NCBI GenBank assembly: GCA_958496175.1
Contig: OY292277.1
Location: forward strand, 41,117,050 to 41,181,049
DNA length: 64,000 bases
Direction of reading: 5' to 3'
Origin: Sisyra terminalis
Lineage: Eukaryota > Arthropoda > Insecta > Neuroptera > Sisyridae
Positions 1 through 11,940 of this stretch are shown here, piece after piece. The translations under genes and the position numbers were made by a program. The notes beneath the pieces are model-generated. The model saw nothing but the letters and a program-made list of their open reading frames with translations. It made no database searches and was not told where the DNA came from. Each line of letters starts with the position of its first letter. Position 1 is the first letter of the stretch.

Positions 1-290
1 TTTTCTGCTTTGTTTTTTTTCTTTTCACGATTTTTTTGCCAATTTTGTTAATTTACAACTCTAATATGAAATTATTTTCTCTTTTATGGCTAAATTTTCA
101 CCGTAAACTGATTTATTCCTACATAAGTGACAAATTGTTCAGGAGAAAGATCTTATTCCACTCTGGAAACGATGAAAAACTACTATCGTACAAGTATTGG
201 TCAAGATAGACTTATACCCCGGATTTATGATTAAATTAATCATAATTAGTGTTAAAAAATCGATTACGATGATATAATTGAAAATTTTGC
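1..290 (+). repeat. Dispersed AT-rich repeat, copy at window start
   Basis: This stretch resembles two other places in the window. Positions about 50-120 resemble the centre of the inverted-repeat element at 4068-4293. Positions about 128-285 resemble the reverse complement of 5935-6105, sharing the words caaattgttcagga and atcgattacgatgatataat. No coding potential is visible. It is probably a decayed non-autonomous transposon that enters from the left edge. The family is not recognised. Confidence 0.4.
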
Positions 291-2840
291 ATTGTAGTTT
301 GATTTTTGAACATAAAAGTATTCAAAATCTGCAAAAAAGAACTATGTTTGCTCATGATAAGTGACACGAGAAAACTATATTTTCTATAGCCTAATTACAG
401 CATTTTATTAAAGGTGCAATGATTAGAAAATCAATTGTTTATGGTAAATTTATAAAAATATGTCATTTTCTTCGACTAAGAACTGAAAAGTTTACTTCAA
501 TTATTAAGAAATCGATGTTTTTAGTTGTTTAATAACATGTCAAAAAAACAACCTATCCAAGTTAGAATTTTCACAAAAAAAAAATACATTGTAAAATAAA
601 GTCTTAAGAAAATTTTTTTCTTGTTATCTTGAAAACTATTTTCTCAAAGTCATTAAAACTTGGTAAAGTTTTTTTCAATACACACTTCTTATATGCTTAC
701 AAGTACATTCCAAATTTCACATATAGCACTAATTTTTTTATAAGTTTCTAACGAGCTTTACATTGTCATTAATAATTGCTCATTAATCTTTCATTTTTAA
801 TTAAAAAATTATTTTTGTCTTTTTTTGTTTTCAAAACTTAAAAATTACAGAATTTATAAGAAGCTGATGTGTTTGTACTTAGTATGTATAACACACGATA
901 CTTGTACAATTAAGTGATTCGGATACATAAGAGATTCATAATAGTCATCCTCACGTAGGATTGAAATGAAATTTGGTATTCAAACACATTTACATTAATT
1001 TACATTAATCGTTTAATTGGTTCTTTGACTTTTCATTTTAATATTTTCTAAAATTGTTTTTGATTTTGTAACAATCTATGCGAAAATTAACTTTAACCTT
1101 TTGATTAGTGTTATGATTTCTTGCAAAAGAAAATAAGTTGAGTTTATTATTTTTTGTCATTCTTTTCAACTTACGACATCCTACTTTACAATGTTTTCAG
1201 GTTTAAAGAGCTTTGAAGTTTGTTAAAAAAAATAATGAAAAATGCTTTGGTATTCATGAACGAAATAATGAGGAAAATAAAGTAATGTTTGAGCATTATT
1301 AAATGAAATATTGAAATAAAAAATATTAAAAAACAATGGCAGAAATATTAAAGAATATTTTATTAAAAAAATTACAGCAGGTAATATTTTCTTTCAGTCC
1401 TACCGACCTACCTCCTATATTGCCTCTTATGTCATCAATATTTTCTTTAGACCTATTGGTAACTGACCACTTTGGTCACGACGTTTAGTAGCCAAAAGAG
1501 TAGTAGTTTTTGTGTGCACTGTAATATACTATTATATCAAGTAGTTAACTTAAATTGAATTATAAACCAAATACAAATTTTTTAATTAAAATGGAAGTTA
1601 TTAAATCATCTTTGCATAATAAAAAAATAGAGATTACTGTACTACGAATGGCTATGGTAGTAAATCACATGAAAATGTAAAAATAAGTTTTCTCACTATA
1701 CCCAAGTCTGGTAGCAATTTTGTTTACGTCAAAAACTTTCGAAAAGAAAGCAAAATTTCTTTCAAACCTGATCCTTTAATTTATAGAAGTTCTTGTATAT
1801 AAGAACATTGTTAATAAAACGCTGTAAAACTCACATTACTGCTTATATTTTTATTATTTTACTACATTTAACTAAGTAAATATCAAGCCTTAAGTATTTT
1901 TTTGCGTTATTAACATTTCCAGAGCTAAATTTGATTCAATCTACTCGAAAATTTCTTTTAAAGGTTATAAAAGTAAATTTAAAATAATAACACAAACTCA
2001 ATGTAATTTTATGGGCAATTTTTTGGTTGCATACAAAACGTAGCCATGTTTCTTAAGCTTCGCCTACTGCTCGGTTTTCAATACGATAATAATTTACCTT
2101 AACTATTAAACCAATTTATTCACCAATTTAATATACATATCTAATCATATGTTTTACGCCCTCAAATTAATATATTTAGTTAACTTTACTGCACAGTATT
2201 ATAAATATTGGTTATCATGATAATAACTAATGTCATGACGGTTAAAACCTTACATTTTTTTGACCAAGTACTCATCCATAAAGTACCAAAATTTTAAAAA
2301 GTGCGATTGAAACATCATTCCAAAAATTCAGTAACATTTTACCCAAATAATGACCAAAATAAATTTTGGTCTACTTACTTATAAAAAGAAAATTTGTACA
2401 CGGTATTAGATACGAAACTAAAAAAAGGAATCAGGAAAAATTAAAATAATAGATAAATATATTTTAAGTTTGAAATAAGTGTTAGTATTTTTTCCCCAGT
2501 ATTATGCAAAATATTAGGTAACTAAAAGTTCTTGCGGCTTAAGACTGTTAGTATAATTTTTCAATATTTAAATTTTTTCCATAAAAACGCACTAAATTTG
2601 TTGTTTTTTAATACTAAGAAAAAGTACTTTATTCTTATTTTCACTAAGAAAAAGTCATCAAAAACAATTTAGTGATCAAAGTTTTAGTTTTATTCTAATA
2701 AAACTTTTTACAATGAACAACTTTTACGAAATTTTTTTTTTTAAATTATAACCGTAAATGTTAATAAATAGACTTAGAAAAATTCTTGAACTTTTTTTCG
2801 GTTAAAACTAAAGAAGTTAATTTACTGTAAAAATAAACTC
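291..2840. other. AT-rich intergenic stretch, no gene seen
   Basis: No open reading frame with recognisable protein character and no strong inverted repeat was found. Homopolymer T and A runs dominate. A short C-rich patch near 1395-1490 follows a good acceptor-like pyrimidine tract, but no matching downstream donor or family could be assigned. Confidence 0.4.
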
Positions 2841-3279
2841 ACATTTCTTGGCTGATATATTCTTCAGTACAACAGCTGTACCCTGAAATATTATAAAAAG
2901 ATGTGTCAACTTAAAAAAAATGGAAATTAAAAAAAAACAAAATGAAAGATTGTAGTATTAAAAGGGTAAAATAAAGACACCAATAGTAATTTGTCACAAC
3001 ACTGGACGAAAAAATATTTGATGGCATACAAAATGAAAATCGCTTGATTATATTTTCAACACTGATCAAAGAATGGTTTACAGGAAATATGAGAAAGAAA
3101 TTGCATGATGAATATTGGTGGTACGAAAGCGTGAGTGTAATAATGAGAAAATGTTTTTACCAACACTAAGTAAATTAAAATTTTCTTTTACACTAATTGA
3201 AATGAAAATTAGGAAAAAAGGAAGAAAAAATTTCACAATATTGAAAATGCAGCACTTGTCAAGCACTTGTCGATGTTGT

Positions 3280-3560
3280 GTTTGTTGTGTACGTTGAAGT
3301 GAGGACAGAAAGTTTTGTTCATCGGCAACAATATCGAATGCACTTTCTGGTGAGCTTTTAAGTTGTTAGTGAAAGTGCGCGGCGTCGTCTCAATGCTCCC
3401 GATCGAGTTTTCCGAACGGCGGCTCTGTTACAACTGAATATAACGGAAAATGTTTGTCCGTTTATGGATAAGGGCGAACGACGTAGTTTGGCGTAGTTGT
3501 TGCAGAGTCACCACGCGCCATATTTCCACGCTCCGAGTCCTTAACTAACCCGTAGTTTCG
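3280..3560. promoter_or_regulatory. CpG-rich island, candidate promoter
   Basis: In a background with few CG dinucleotides, about 3370-3560 holds roughly twenty CG steps (for example gcgcggcgtcgt and ccgaacggcgg) and is far less AT-rich than its flanks. In insects such isolated patches often mark promoters or 5' exons. No convincing coding exon lies inside. A possible 40-nt minus-strand exon with clean splice signals lies at 2843-2882, so a gene leaving the window on the left is conceivable. This is inference from composition only. Confidence 0.35.
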
Positions 3561-3909
3561 ATTTCGTTTCTTTTATGGGAAAGACATCATTTTCGTTTTT
3601 GACGATGATACCAAATTTACATTTTATTTCCATACAAAAATACATAATGCGTGAAAAACAAGATTGATTTCCAGATAAGAACTGCTATGCTACAATTGCA
3701 AATCGATTTTCGGTATCAACTTTGCATCAACGTATTATTCAAATTCAAAAATTGGAAAACATATCCAACTAATCTCTAACTAACTGAACCAATTTTTAAC
3801 ACAATGTATTTCTATCGAAAAAGGAACCCCACACTTTTCTTTATGTAAAATCACACCCTGTCGATTTGTTGCCGTTATTCTATAATTTGAGATAGGGAAA
3901 AACAAAATA

Positions 3910-3945
3910 TACAGTCCCTGGCCATATTAATAGACGCACTTAAGG
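3910..3945 (+). mobile_element. Tc1/mariner-like terminal sequence
   Basis: The stretch beginning cagtccctggccatatta, followed by atagacgcac, has the look of a Tc1/mariner terminal inverted repeat, preceded by TA. No partner end or transposase reading frame was identified nearby, so it is at best a decayed end. Confidence 0.3.
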
Positions 3946-4067
3946 TTTTATACAAAACATGAAGTAATAGCTATTTTATTTTGGGTTTAATTTTTTGATT
4001 GTATTTAACTTTTCCATAAAAATTTAATTTATTACCCTTATTACCAATTAATGTGACAAAAAAATAG

Positions 4068-4293
4068 GCTCAAGTGTACTTTAGCACACCCACAATCTGA
4101 CAACGTTGTATTTTCGAGTTTGTTTTTAATTTAATTCGCGATATTTTTGTTATTTCAATTCTAATATGGTATAATTCTATCTTTTGTGGTTAAATTTTCA
4201 TTATGGACCGATTTAATCGCGAATTAAATTAAAAAAATAATCAAAAATGCAACGTTGTCAGATTGTGGGTGTGCTAAAGTACACATGAGCCAA
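4068..4293. mobile_element. MITE with long terminal inverted repeats
   Basis: The two ends are inverted copies over several dozen bases. The left arm starts ggctcaagtgtactttagc and the right arm ends with its near-exact complement, ending acatgagcc. The inverted identity continues inward through the words cccacaatctgacaacgttg and ttaattcgcga. The element is about 225 bp and non-coding. Its centre resembles sequence at the window start, so more than one copy exists locally. The superfamily is not recognised. Confidence 0.6.
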
Positions 4294-4362
4294 AAAATAT
4301 TTCCTGAAAAATAACTTTTACAATCGTTTTAAATATTGTGTTAATATAACTCAATTTCTTCT

Positions 4363-4416
4363 TTATTATGACGCATTTCAACTGTTTTTGGCTGTCATCA
4401 TCAGGTAATGATTATT
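4363..4416 (-). ncRNA. Hammerhead-ribozyme-like motif of a Penelope-like element
   Basis: On the minus strand the core CTGATGA is followed by a short stem II (ACAG pairing with CTGT around a CCAAAAA loop), then GAAA, then a very short stem III and a GTC cleavage triplet. Hammerheads with a minimal stem III are known in the terminal repeats of Penelope-like retroelements. This one directly follows the stop codon of the GIY-YIG reading frame, the expected position. In this copy the first stem I pair is mismatched, so activity may be reduced. Confidence 0.6.
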
Positions 4417-4900
4417 TTGTCAGTTGTAAACAAATTTCATATAGGTTGTTTGTTTTATATAATTTGTCGTTAAGGATGTTATTTGGATCTACTTTGTGTG
4501 CTTTGTATATTTCATATTCTTCTAGGGTGTTCATAAGTGATCCTTTCTTGCTAATATGTAGTGGCTTTAAATTTCTTTCGAAATTTAAGCATTGATGATT
4601 TTCGTCATAAAGGTGTTTCGTTAAATTTGAAGTTGTTGTTGAAGTAGGTTTCTTCGGTGTATGTTCCTTATATCTTGTTCCGAAAGATCTACCAATTTGG
4701 CCAATGTAGAATTTTTCACAGGAACCACAACTAATTTTATATATTCCGGTTTTATTTTCCGTTGTAATTTGGTTGTTCTCCAATGGTTTAAGAATTTTCA
4801 TCATGTTGTTGTTTGTTGAAAATGCGATATTGAAGTTCTTTTTCTTTAGGATATTGGTGATTGTAAAACAAAATATATTCTTGAAGTTTGATTTTATATA
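4412..4900 (-). pseudogene. Penelope-like retroelement, GIY-YIG endonuclease end
   Basis: A 130-residue open frame (4412-4804) encodes a GIY-YIG nuclease domain: GIYKISCGSC, then FYIGQIGRSFGTR, with the catalytic-type Tyr, Arg and downstream EH motif. This is the C-terminal endonuclease of Penelope-like elements, which nicks target DNA to prime reverse transcription. The reading frame starts mid-protein. Upstream codons to about 4860-4900 continue the family sequence but with a frameshift, and no reverse-transcriptase domain is present. It is a 5'-truncated, inactive copy. The stop lies directly before a hammerhead-like motif. Two related fragments lie at 63175-63440 and 63841-64000. Confidence 0.8.
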
Positions 4901-5116
4901 TTTTTTTTTCTTTTAGAGGAGTTGGAAGAATGGATTTTTAAGTAAATTTCGATATTATTTGGTCTACGATTGAGCTGTTGTATCGATTAGTAATGGCTAT
5001 ATGTTTAATTATCTTAAATTCTTCTTCACGAGCTTTGGTGCTAAGAGAACACTTGATCGCTTTGTACACTATTCGTATCTACACACTATTTGAAATTTGT
5101 TTACAACTGACAAAAT

Positions 5117-5170
5117 AATCATTATCTGATGGTGACAGCCAAAAACTGTTCAAACACGTCGTAAAAAGAA
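5117..5170 (+). ncRNA. Degenerate hammerhead-like motif, inverted copy
   Basis: This is the plus-strand counterpart of the motif at 4363-4416. The core reads CTGATGG instead of CTGATGA, and the second conserved box reads CAAA instead of GAAA. Stem II and the GTC triplet are still visible. Both changes hit residues normally essential for catalysis, so it is probably inactive. Confidence 0.5.
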
Positions 5171-5934
5171 GAAATTAAGTCATGGAATATATCATTTTTC
5201 ATTAACTCATTAATTGTGACTCGGATATAAATAAAATATTTATCAATGTTAAAATTAAACACGGTTGAAATAGGATAACAAACAATGTACAAATTACAAG
5301 TATTAGTTTAGTTAAAATATTCTTATTTACTTCCATTATTGTAAAACCAAATAGATTTTCGTAAAAAAACTTTTAAAGACTTATATGCTACACATGCTAC
5401 ACATATCTATGAGAGGACGCTAAGTAGAGTTCAAAAATTCAGAGTACTTTCCTGTTCCAGTTATCCAACCTATCTAAGGACTTGAAACCAGAAAAATCAA
5501 CCAAATTCCTCTTAGAATTATTTTAAAAATTTTAGCTAATATTATTTATTCAATACTAAGAGTTATCAGATATTGATCGTCTGCTACAAAATATGTTTTT
5601 TAAAGGAATGTAATAAGATTTGAATTGCTTTGTTGATTTTTTTCGTTCCATTGCCAGTGGCGGATTTAGATCCGATGCCATTCCATACGCCACCCCTGTT
5701 GTTCCATAACAAGGTGGTTATGAAGATAAAACATCTACGAGTAATTTTCAAATATTTAAATTGTATTTTTAATTTTTTTTTAATCTTGAACAAAACTTCT
5801 TATGTATTTACATTTATTTCTTTCTTTATAACTTACTTATTAATTTCAACAATATTTTTCAGTGATTAATATAACTCAAAGCTTTTTTCCTACTATCACT
5901 TATGATGTAAATTTCTCCTTTCTAGCCTTGGTTC

Positions 5935-6105
5935 GTGCGAAAACGTAGATTATATCATCGTAATCGATTTCTTGTACTAATTGGGGTTCAATAGATAATT
6001 ATACCATGGCATTAAGTAAATCTTGGCTCACACTTGCACGTTAATAACTTTTAACGTTTTTAAGGGTGGAAAAAGATCTTTTTCCTGAACAATTTGGCAC
6101 TGGAA
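5935..6105 (-). repeat. Dispersed repeat, inverted relative to window start
   Basis: The reverse complement shares caaattgttcagga, an agatctt-containing block and the word atcgattacgatgatataat with positions 128-285. No coding potential was seen. It is likely the same unclassified non-autonomous element as at the window start. Confidence 0.4.
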
Positions 6106-6109
6106 TTCA

Positions 6110-8100
6110 AAAAATGCACAGAGCAATGTCAACATTAAGGTACATATCTGGAAAATTCCGTAATGCATTATATTCCTTATGTATTCGGATATCTTCAGTA
6201 TTAAATTTTTAAGAAGATAATGTTAGAGAATACATTCATTTACAAAGGTATTTTTTTAGAAGAAAAAATTTATTTCCCCTTACTTTTACACGTAGATTTT
6301 AATTGATTAGATGTTTTATTATTGTTCCTTAAAGCTTCCATTTACTCTAATTTTGTTTTTACCCTTTAACAAATTTATCCATTTCCCATTATAAAAATAG
6401 TTTTTAAATAATTGAAGATGTTACATACATTCTTCGCCTCTAAAATTTTGGAGTTCTGTAAATTATTCCACCCCGTAAATCATGTCGCTTTAGGCTCAGG
6501 CCCCACGGACCTATGCGTAAATCTATCACTGTCCATTTCTGAAACCGATTTAAAAAATTACACATAGAGAAAAGCTCATTTAAAGTCTTAGAAACTTGTA
6601 TAATACACATAAGTATACACAATACTTTTTAACGTATCCTTAAAGGAATTTCGACTGGAACTTATAAGAGAAGATAACTTTGGAACTCCTCTCGAAGAGA
6701 GGACCTGAAAAAGTATACATTTTGGCTATGTGGATAGGCAACTATATACACACAAGAGTAAGACCAATTGCCATGCTACAGTATTCAGCGATTCTGTATT
6801 GGTTTTCCCAATCCAGTTCCTCAGGTTTTGCAACCAAGTGTTTCTTAGTCAAAACCACGTTTTCAAAGATTTTCCCTTGAACTATGCCTTGGTGTGAAGA
6901 GTGTTTGAACTCAAATATTGAAGTTTGCGGATCTTAAATAGGTTGATAATTTCTTTTTTCTTGTCCATTCGAAGTAGGTACTTCTTTATTAATTGTATGC
7001 TCTATCTACGTTACATATAACTTATACCAAATAAAACCATCGAGTAAATAATAGAGGCTTTGGTTTAATTGGAACAAAAATTTATTTGGATAAAAGATAT
7101 GTAACTGTTTTATGACCTTGTAATCTTACCAAAAATATATCCCACGCTTATGTCCACTAATTTTTTATACCCTCAAATTATAGAAAAGTGTGCCACCTTA
7201 AACTTTTTTTATACTTTTGTATAGTTCATGAAACTCGCAACCCAAATTTTAGGCCTTTCCAAATTTCATCTTTAAAGCTAATAAATCATTGAATAAAACG
7301 GCTTTGTCCTACGGACCGACAATCTATAACAAAATGATGAGAATTTCTTTTTCACTTTGAAACCCTAAAAACCGGCTAGAACTGTTTTTTTTTACACAGA
7401 AAGAAGGTCGTATTCTCTCAAAAATATTTCTTATCAATTCAACTTTATATCTCTCATCATTTCATCGTTTATTTTTTTAACCCAAATCCCCAACACTCAA
7501 ATCATTGATACTTTCTGTGCTATCAGTCTTGACAAAGAGCTTTTATATAGAAAACGCTTTTCAATATATTGTGCTCTTGATTTTTTTCAAGTTTACACTT
7601 TCCCAGTAATCGCGTGACAATTGTGCTCATTGTGATTTAATATTAGCTTATTTCTTTCATACTTTTGAAATGTTTTCAACGAACCTCTATTCTGGTGTCT
7701 CGCAATGTAAAACTTACAAAATAGGCTAAAAAATACAATTTTTGCACCCCTAACTTTCTGCAATTATGCAGCTGCATTTTTAAATTATTTCTGAGGGAAA
7801 TTCATTATTTATTCATATCCATTACGAATGACGAAAACGACCAAATTAGATATTTTATTAAGATACTATAAGTCTAAAGGTAGTTGTACAATGTTACAAG
7901 CCATATGCGTATTATTATTACTCGTAAAATTATGTTAATTAACAGTTTTACCAAATTTTATTAAATTTTGTAATGTATGTAGGTGTAAAAAATCATAATT
8001 TATGTTGCTGATTATGTGATGTTCATTTTATATTGTCAATTAAAGTAAATTAACAATGCAGTAATTAGTAATGTTCTGAAAGTTTTGTAAACATGTGTTT
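6110..8100. other. Intergenic stretch, no gene recognised
   Basis: Short open frames near 6440-6880 have no recognisable domain. A slightly less AT-rich patch (about 6655-6900) may be old transposon sequence but matches no family I recognise. The rest is AT-rich with no clear structure. Confidence 0.35.
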
Positions 8101-8125
8101 TAAAAGCATATGATTTTTTTAGAAG

Positions 8126-8160
8126 TCAGATGAAGGTCTTAGAAATGACCGAAACGATGC
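8126..8160 (+). ncRNA. Decayed hammerhead-like motif (Penelope-type end)
   Basis: The sequence CAGATGA, a stem II of AGGTC against GACC, then GAAACGATG has the order and spacing of Penelope-type hammerheads (CTGANGA, stem, GAAAC). The second base of the core is A instead of T, which should abolish activity. No associated coding sequence was found. It differs in sequence from the other hammerhead-like motifs, so it would mark another element lineage. Confidence 0.4.
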
Positions 8161-8329
8161 GGAATTTATTATTAGTATATGGATTTACATCCTTTTATGT
8201 CCTTTTTCTTGCTAATAATTAATAAATTATAATGTGAAATTATGATCACAACAAGTTTGTCGATTAAAGTATTATTTTTTATACTTTTTATTAACTTGGG
8301 TTTTCCAAGATTGGGTTAATTGAGCTTCA

Positions 8330-8850
8330 GCACTGCAGCCTCAAGGCGTACTGTACATCCTGGGTCCCTACTTTACTAGTCAAGATCAAGCTTCTGGGCG
8401 AACCTCAGCACTCATTATACTAGATGCTTCCCGAAAATTTCAGTTCCAAGGCTTGTTATCCCCAGTTCCTCATTTCTCCATTCATTTCGTGCACCACATT
8501 CTCATAGAACGTGAGATTTTGCATTTGAGGTCATCCACATGCAATACTATTGTATATAGGTGCTTCTTCATTCCTTAGTGGCCCGTTACCTGTTTTCTTG
8601 TAAGATCAAGTATTTCAGTAGTTAGTTTTTGTGATGGTTTTTCCATCAACCTTTTACTATGCTTTTGTCCGGTAGTGTTCTTCTATACTACACAGTAGTA
8701 TTTGTAAACTCATTTTTTGATGGTATTTTTCACTGCCAATCTTGAAATTCCAAGTACAGGCTATGGTCCTGTGAAGAGTGTTTGGGATCCTTTCCAGGGA
8801 AGAGCATCAGCCTTTTCACTACCTTTGATAATAAAGTATTAAGTATTGCC
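8330..8850 (-). pseudogene. Non-LTR retrotransposon RNase H remnant
   Basis: The patch is less AT-rich than its surroundings. Read on the minus strand across several frames, it gives KGSEKADALPWKGSQTLF, then GPxPVLGIS, then KPSQKLTTEILDLTRKQVTGH and KKHLYTI. These match the order of the C-terminal RNase H segment of jockey- or R1-type LINEs (NEKADELA...GPEP..GIS...LTGH...HL). Multiple stops and frameshifts show it is a dead fragment. The clade is uncertain. Confidence 0.55.
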
Positions 8851-11120
8851 TCAAAAATTTGGGAAAATATTTAATTAGAAAAAAAATATATTAAATGGGA
8901 AAATATTTTATGAATATTACTGTTTCAAAATTTAAGTTTTCATTCAATGATTTCTTCTCTTGGAATTTGCAACGTTATTACTATAAGATTCATTGAAAAA
9001 TTATTTTAAATTCTAGCTACTTAATTATAAAATTTAAATGGTAAAACTTGTATTATTTTAGTTTTTTCTTAAGTTTTTCAATGCAAGATACCAGAATGGA
9101 ATTTCGTTTAAAACAAATTCATATTTTAACATTAATTAAAAATTTATAGTTTAACCAAAATAAATACTATAAAGTATACAAAAACTTGAACAAATAATTT
9201 AAATGCATGTTTATAAATACGAGTGCAATTAAGAGAGCATTTATAATATTTCGCGTAGAAAATATAGTTATTATAAAATTTAAATATATACGCAAATATG
9301 TTTGAATTAAAATACTTTTATCTATACATATGTAGGATTCAATTTCGTGTCTCATTTCAAAACAATAAATTCGATTTGGTTGAACTGATAATTGAGGACT
9401 GAACCATGCATTTAACCACTGTGTGTAGGAAGACAATATTGGAAATGATTAAATCAATTTTGAAATTTACCAAGTAACAACAATATAGATTTATTTTGCG
9501 GAATACCTCAAAATATGTATTGATTGATTGATCGCTTTTCACCTCACTAAATAAAACCGTAACTTGTAATTGATAACACAACTGAAAAATTGACAAATAC
9601 CATTTTCCGACAAATCTAATATTCATTCTGTGTCTATTCTTCAACATAACTATACCATGTCTTTCTGGTGTCGTATACTTTTCGTTTTATAAAACAACAA
9701 CGAAAATTCTACGTGTTGTGGATTACAATTCCAATTTCACGAAAGGGGATTTGAAAAAAATATCTTATATTTAAGGATTATTTAAATTAGGTTCAATTGG
9801 TTCGTTAAGGGAAAGACACGTTTGACGTTGTTGTAACAATGCATGAATGAAGCTTTCGAACTTTAAAATTAACTTTTAAAATAAGTTAACTAGCAAAATA
9901 AACAGAACTAAATAAATAAAAATATTTTCCATTCCAAATCGAAATATATATATAAACTAACTGTCGTGAAGACAAAGAATAAATTAGGATATCAAAGGAA
10001 ACAAAGACTTCATCGTCCGAAAAATGTTCAAAAGATTATGGGAGGTTTGAATAATTTACAATGAGAAAGTTGCATGTGTTTTCCTTTATGAACACAACTA
10101 ACGTTCCTAGTAAGCAAAAAAGGCACTTACGAAACTTTTAATTTGAAATAGTCACGAATAAAATAAATTTTACTCTTAGCCTTATTAAAGTTTCACGATT
10201 AAAACTTGCATATTAAAAGAATGTCCTAAAAATCAATTGATAAACATTTTACATTCTTATTCTATAAATTTTATAGTTTCCAAAAATAAAATTTTAAGTT
10301 CTTATTACGAAATTGAAATTTATAATCTCAACACAATAATTTAATTGCCTGATACACGCTTTCACAGTCTTCCTACATTAGTGTAAACTTCTACTTCCTG
10401 TATGTGAATCTACGATACATTTTTGTTGCTTTGGCAAGTTTACTTTGTTGGTTGTTGTAATTATATCGTTTTATACCGTTTGTGTAATTAAAGTATTTAC
10501 ATTAATGATTTTACTAATAACGCATATGAGCTTATATCAACATTAGATGGGTATTACACATGTGGGAGCTTTCTTCGTTCCTTTAACCGTATGTATAACA
10601 AAGTTATTTAGAAAGTTTACTTGTAAATAGGGTTTCTCATACAAAACCTTTTACCAAAAAATAAGTTCCTGGATTTAGGTATATAAATTAAAACATAATA
10701 TTGCTCAATACTTCTTTTGAAAATCTTATTTATCGTCATTCTGTATTATAGTTTTGCTTTTAGAGGCTTTAGAGTTCTTAATAAGTTAGTAAACTGAGAA
10801 AAAATTTTTGCTCGTCACAGAATTAGATTCAAAGATCTATATCTTACAATATTTTTATCTCTAAAAGTCACTTGTAGCTTATTAAATTTTGTTGAAACAA
10901 AATTAAAGAAATTAAGCTTTCGTAAAAATTTCTAGGGAAACAGATTAATTAATTAGGATTCTTTAAATTTTGGTTTTAAATCTCGAAACCTAAGATTTCT
11001 AACTTCCGCAAACTAGATTAAATTTGTTAACCAAGATGTATATTAGCTCGAAGAGCTTATTCATGTTTTCAATTAAATTGTTTATGTACCAGTTTCAGTA
11101 GAGTAAAAATTCAATAGTAT
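8851..11120. other. AT-rich intergenic stretch, nothing recognised
   Basis: Two overlapping open frames at 9167-9647 are compositionally ordinary for AT-rich DNA and lack domain signatures. No repeats with clear ends were seen. Confidence 0.35.
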
Positions 11121-11402
11121 TGTAGCGGGTTTAGAACATTTAAAAGTCTAAATAGTGAAGTTGAAGAAAGACGAAAGACGTTCCTGAATTTTCTCCGAGA
11201 GATTCTAATTTGAGATAGAATGAAATGAAAAATGAGAGATCATCCGAGAACTATCTAGACGCTTCCAGAAAAAGCAAATTGGTATATAAAAGACGATTAA
11301 CCGTTGACAATGAACCAGTTACAACTTACAGTTACAGTAAAATAGTAACAAAATAAATTAAAATGAAAACGTAACAGTATTTATATATTTTTATTGTTAC
11401 CA
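11121..11402 (+). mobile_element. Candidate solo LTR
   Basis: The stretch begins TGTAGCGGG and ends ...GTTACCA, so it has TG..CA boundaries over 282 bp. Inside it are a good TATA box (ggtatataaaag near 11282) and an AATAAA signal near 11352, in the order promoter then polyadenylation signal expected of an LTR. No second LTR, primer-binding site or gag-pol sequence follows, hence solo. Only the trinucleotide TAT is shared at the two flanks, so the target-site duplication is not convincing. A Gypsy-type origin is a guess. Confidence 0.45.
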
Positions 11403-11529
11403 TATTTATTAAATCCTATAGTTTACGTAATTTAATAGTTCCTTTTGATGAAGCTTAAAAACAAATACACAATTAAAGTGCCTTAATATGAAGAACACTT
11501 TTTATTTAAAATACTTCTTTATTTACTAC

Positions 11530-11940
11530 ATTCTAGGTTTTCCAGGTCATGTGGGAAGCAATCCCACCTATAACCAAATCTATCTACTTTCTATGATTGA
11601 CCCTGTGCTTTATTTACTGTCATAGCGAAACATAGTTTAAAGAGAAACTGCAGTATCCTGAGCTCGAATGGATACTTTGACGGTATAAGTGGTATCCGTG
11701 ATATAAATATTAATTCATCTTGAATACAGACAGAATATATAATCGTCTTTTCCATTTTTTTTTCCATTTTTATGCAAAGCTTTCCACGTAGCCTACTTTC
11801 TTTACGAAACTTTGAAGGATTGAGATCTCTAAGTAGCATTTCTGGAATACCCATTTTCAGAATAAGTGCACCATTTGGAACCCCAGGTGGATTAAATGTG
11901 TCAAGGAACTCCACAGAATAGTTCATAGCCGTAGTTCTTT
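11530..11940 (-). pseudogene. Helitron Pif1-like helicase, C-terminal fragment
   Basis: A 111-residue open frame (11591-11926) reads YSVEFLDTFNPPGVP, then ILKMGIPEMLLRDLNP, FISRIPLIP, LCFAMTVNKAQGQS. This is the C-terminal part of the Pif1-family helicase of Helitron RepHel proteins, including the late NKAQGQS helicase motif. After one stop, the downstream codons (KV.RFG...CFPH) still follow the family pattern to about 11535. No Rep domain or Helitron terminus (CTRR with hairpin) was recognised around it, so this is an isolated dead fragment. Confidence 0.8.

Larger units (their letters stand above)
4346..5185. mobile_element. Penelope-like element bounded by inverted terminal copies
   Basis: The terminal sequence at 4346-4442 recurs as an inverted copy at about 5092-5185, so the nuclease fragment sits between two opposed hammerhead-containing ends. 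Inverted partial terminal repeats are a known habit of Penelope-like elements. The right-hand copy is degenerate. Sequence in between (about 4900-5090) still aligns with another fragment at 63330-63440. Confidence 0.6.

Noticed and set aside
4368..4595. Plus-strand open frame over the Penelope fragment
   Set aside because: It is antisense to the GIY-YIG coding frame and hammerhead end.
9167..9647. Two overlapping minus-strand open frames as a gene
   Set aside because: Leucine/isoleucine/tyrosine-rich translation of AT-rich DNA, no splice partners and no family resemblance.
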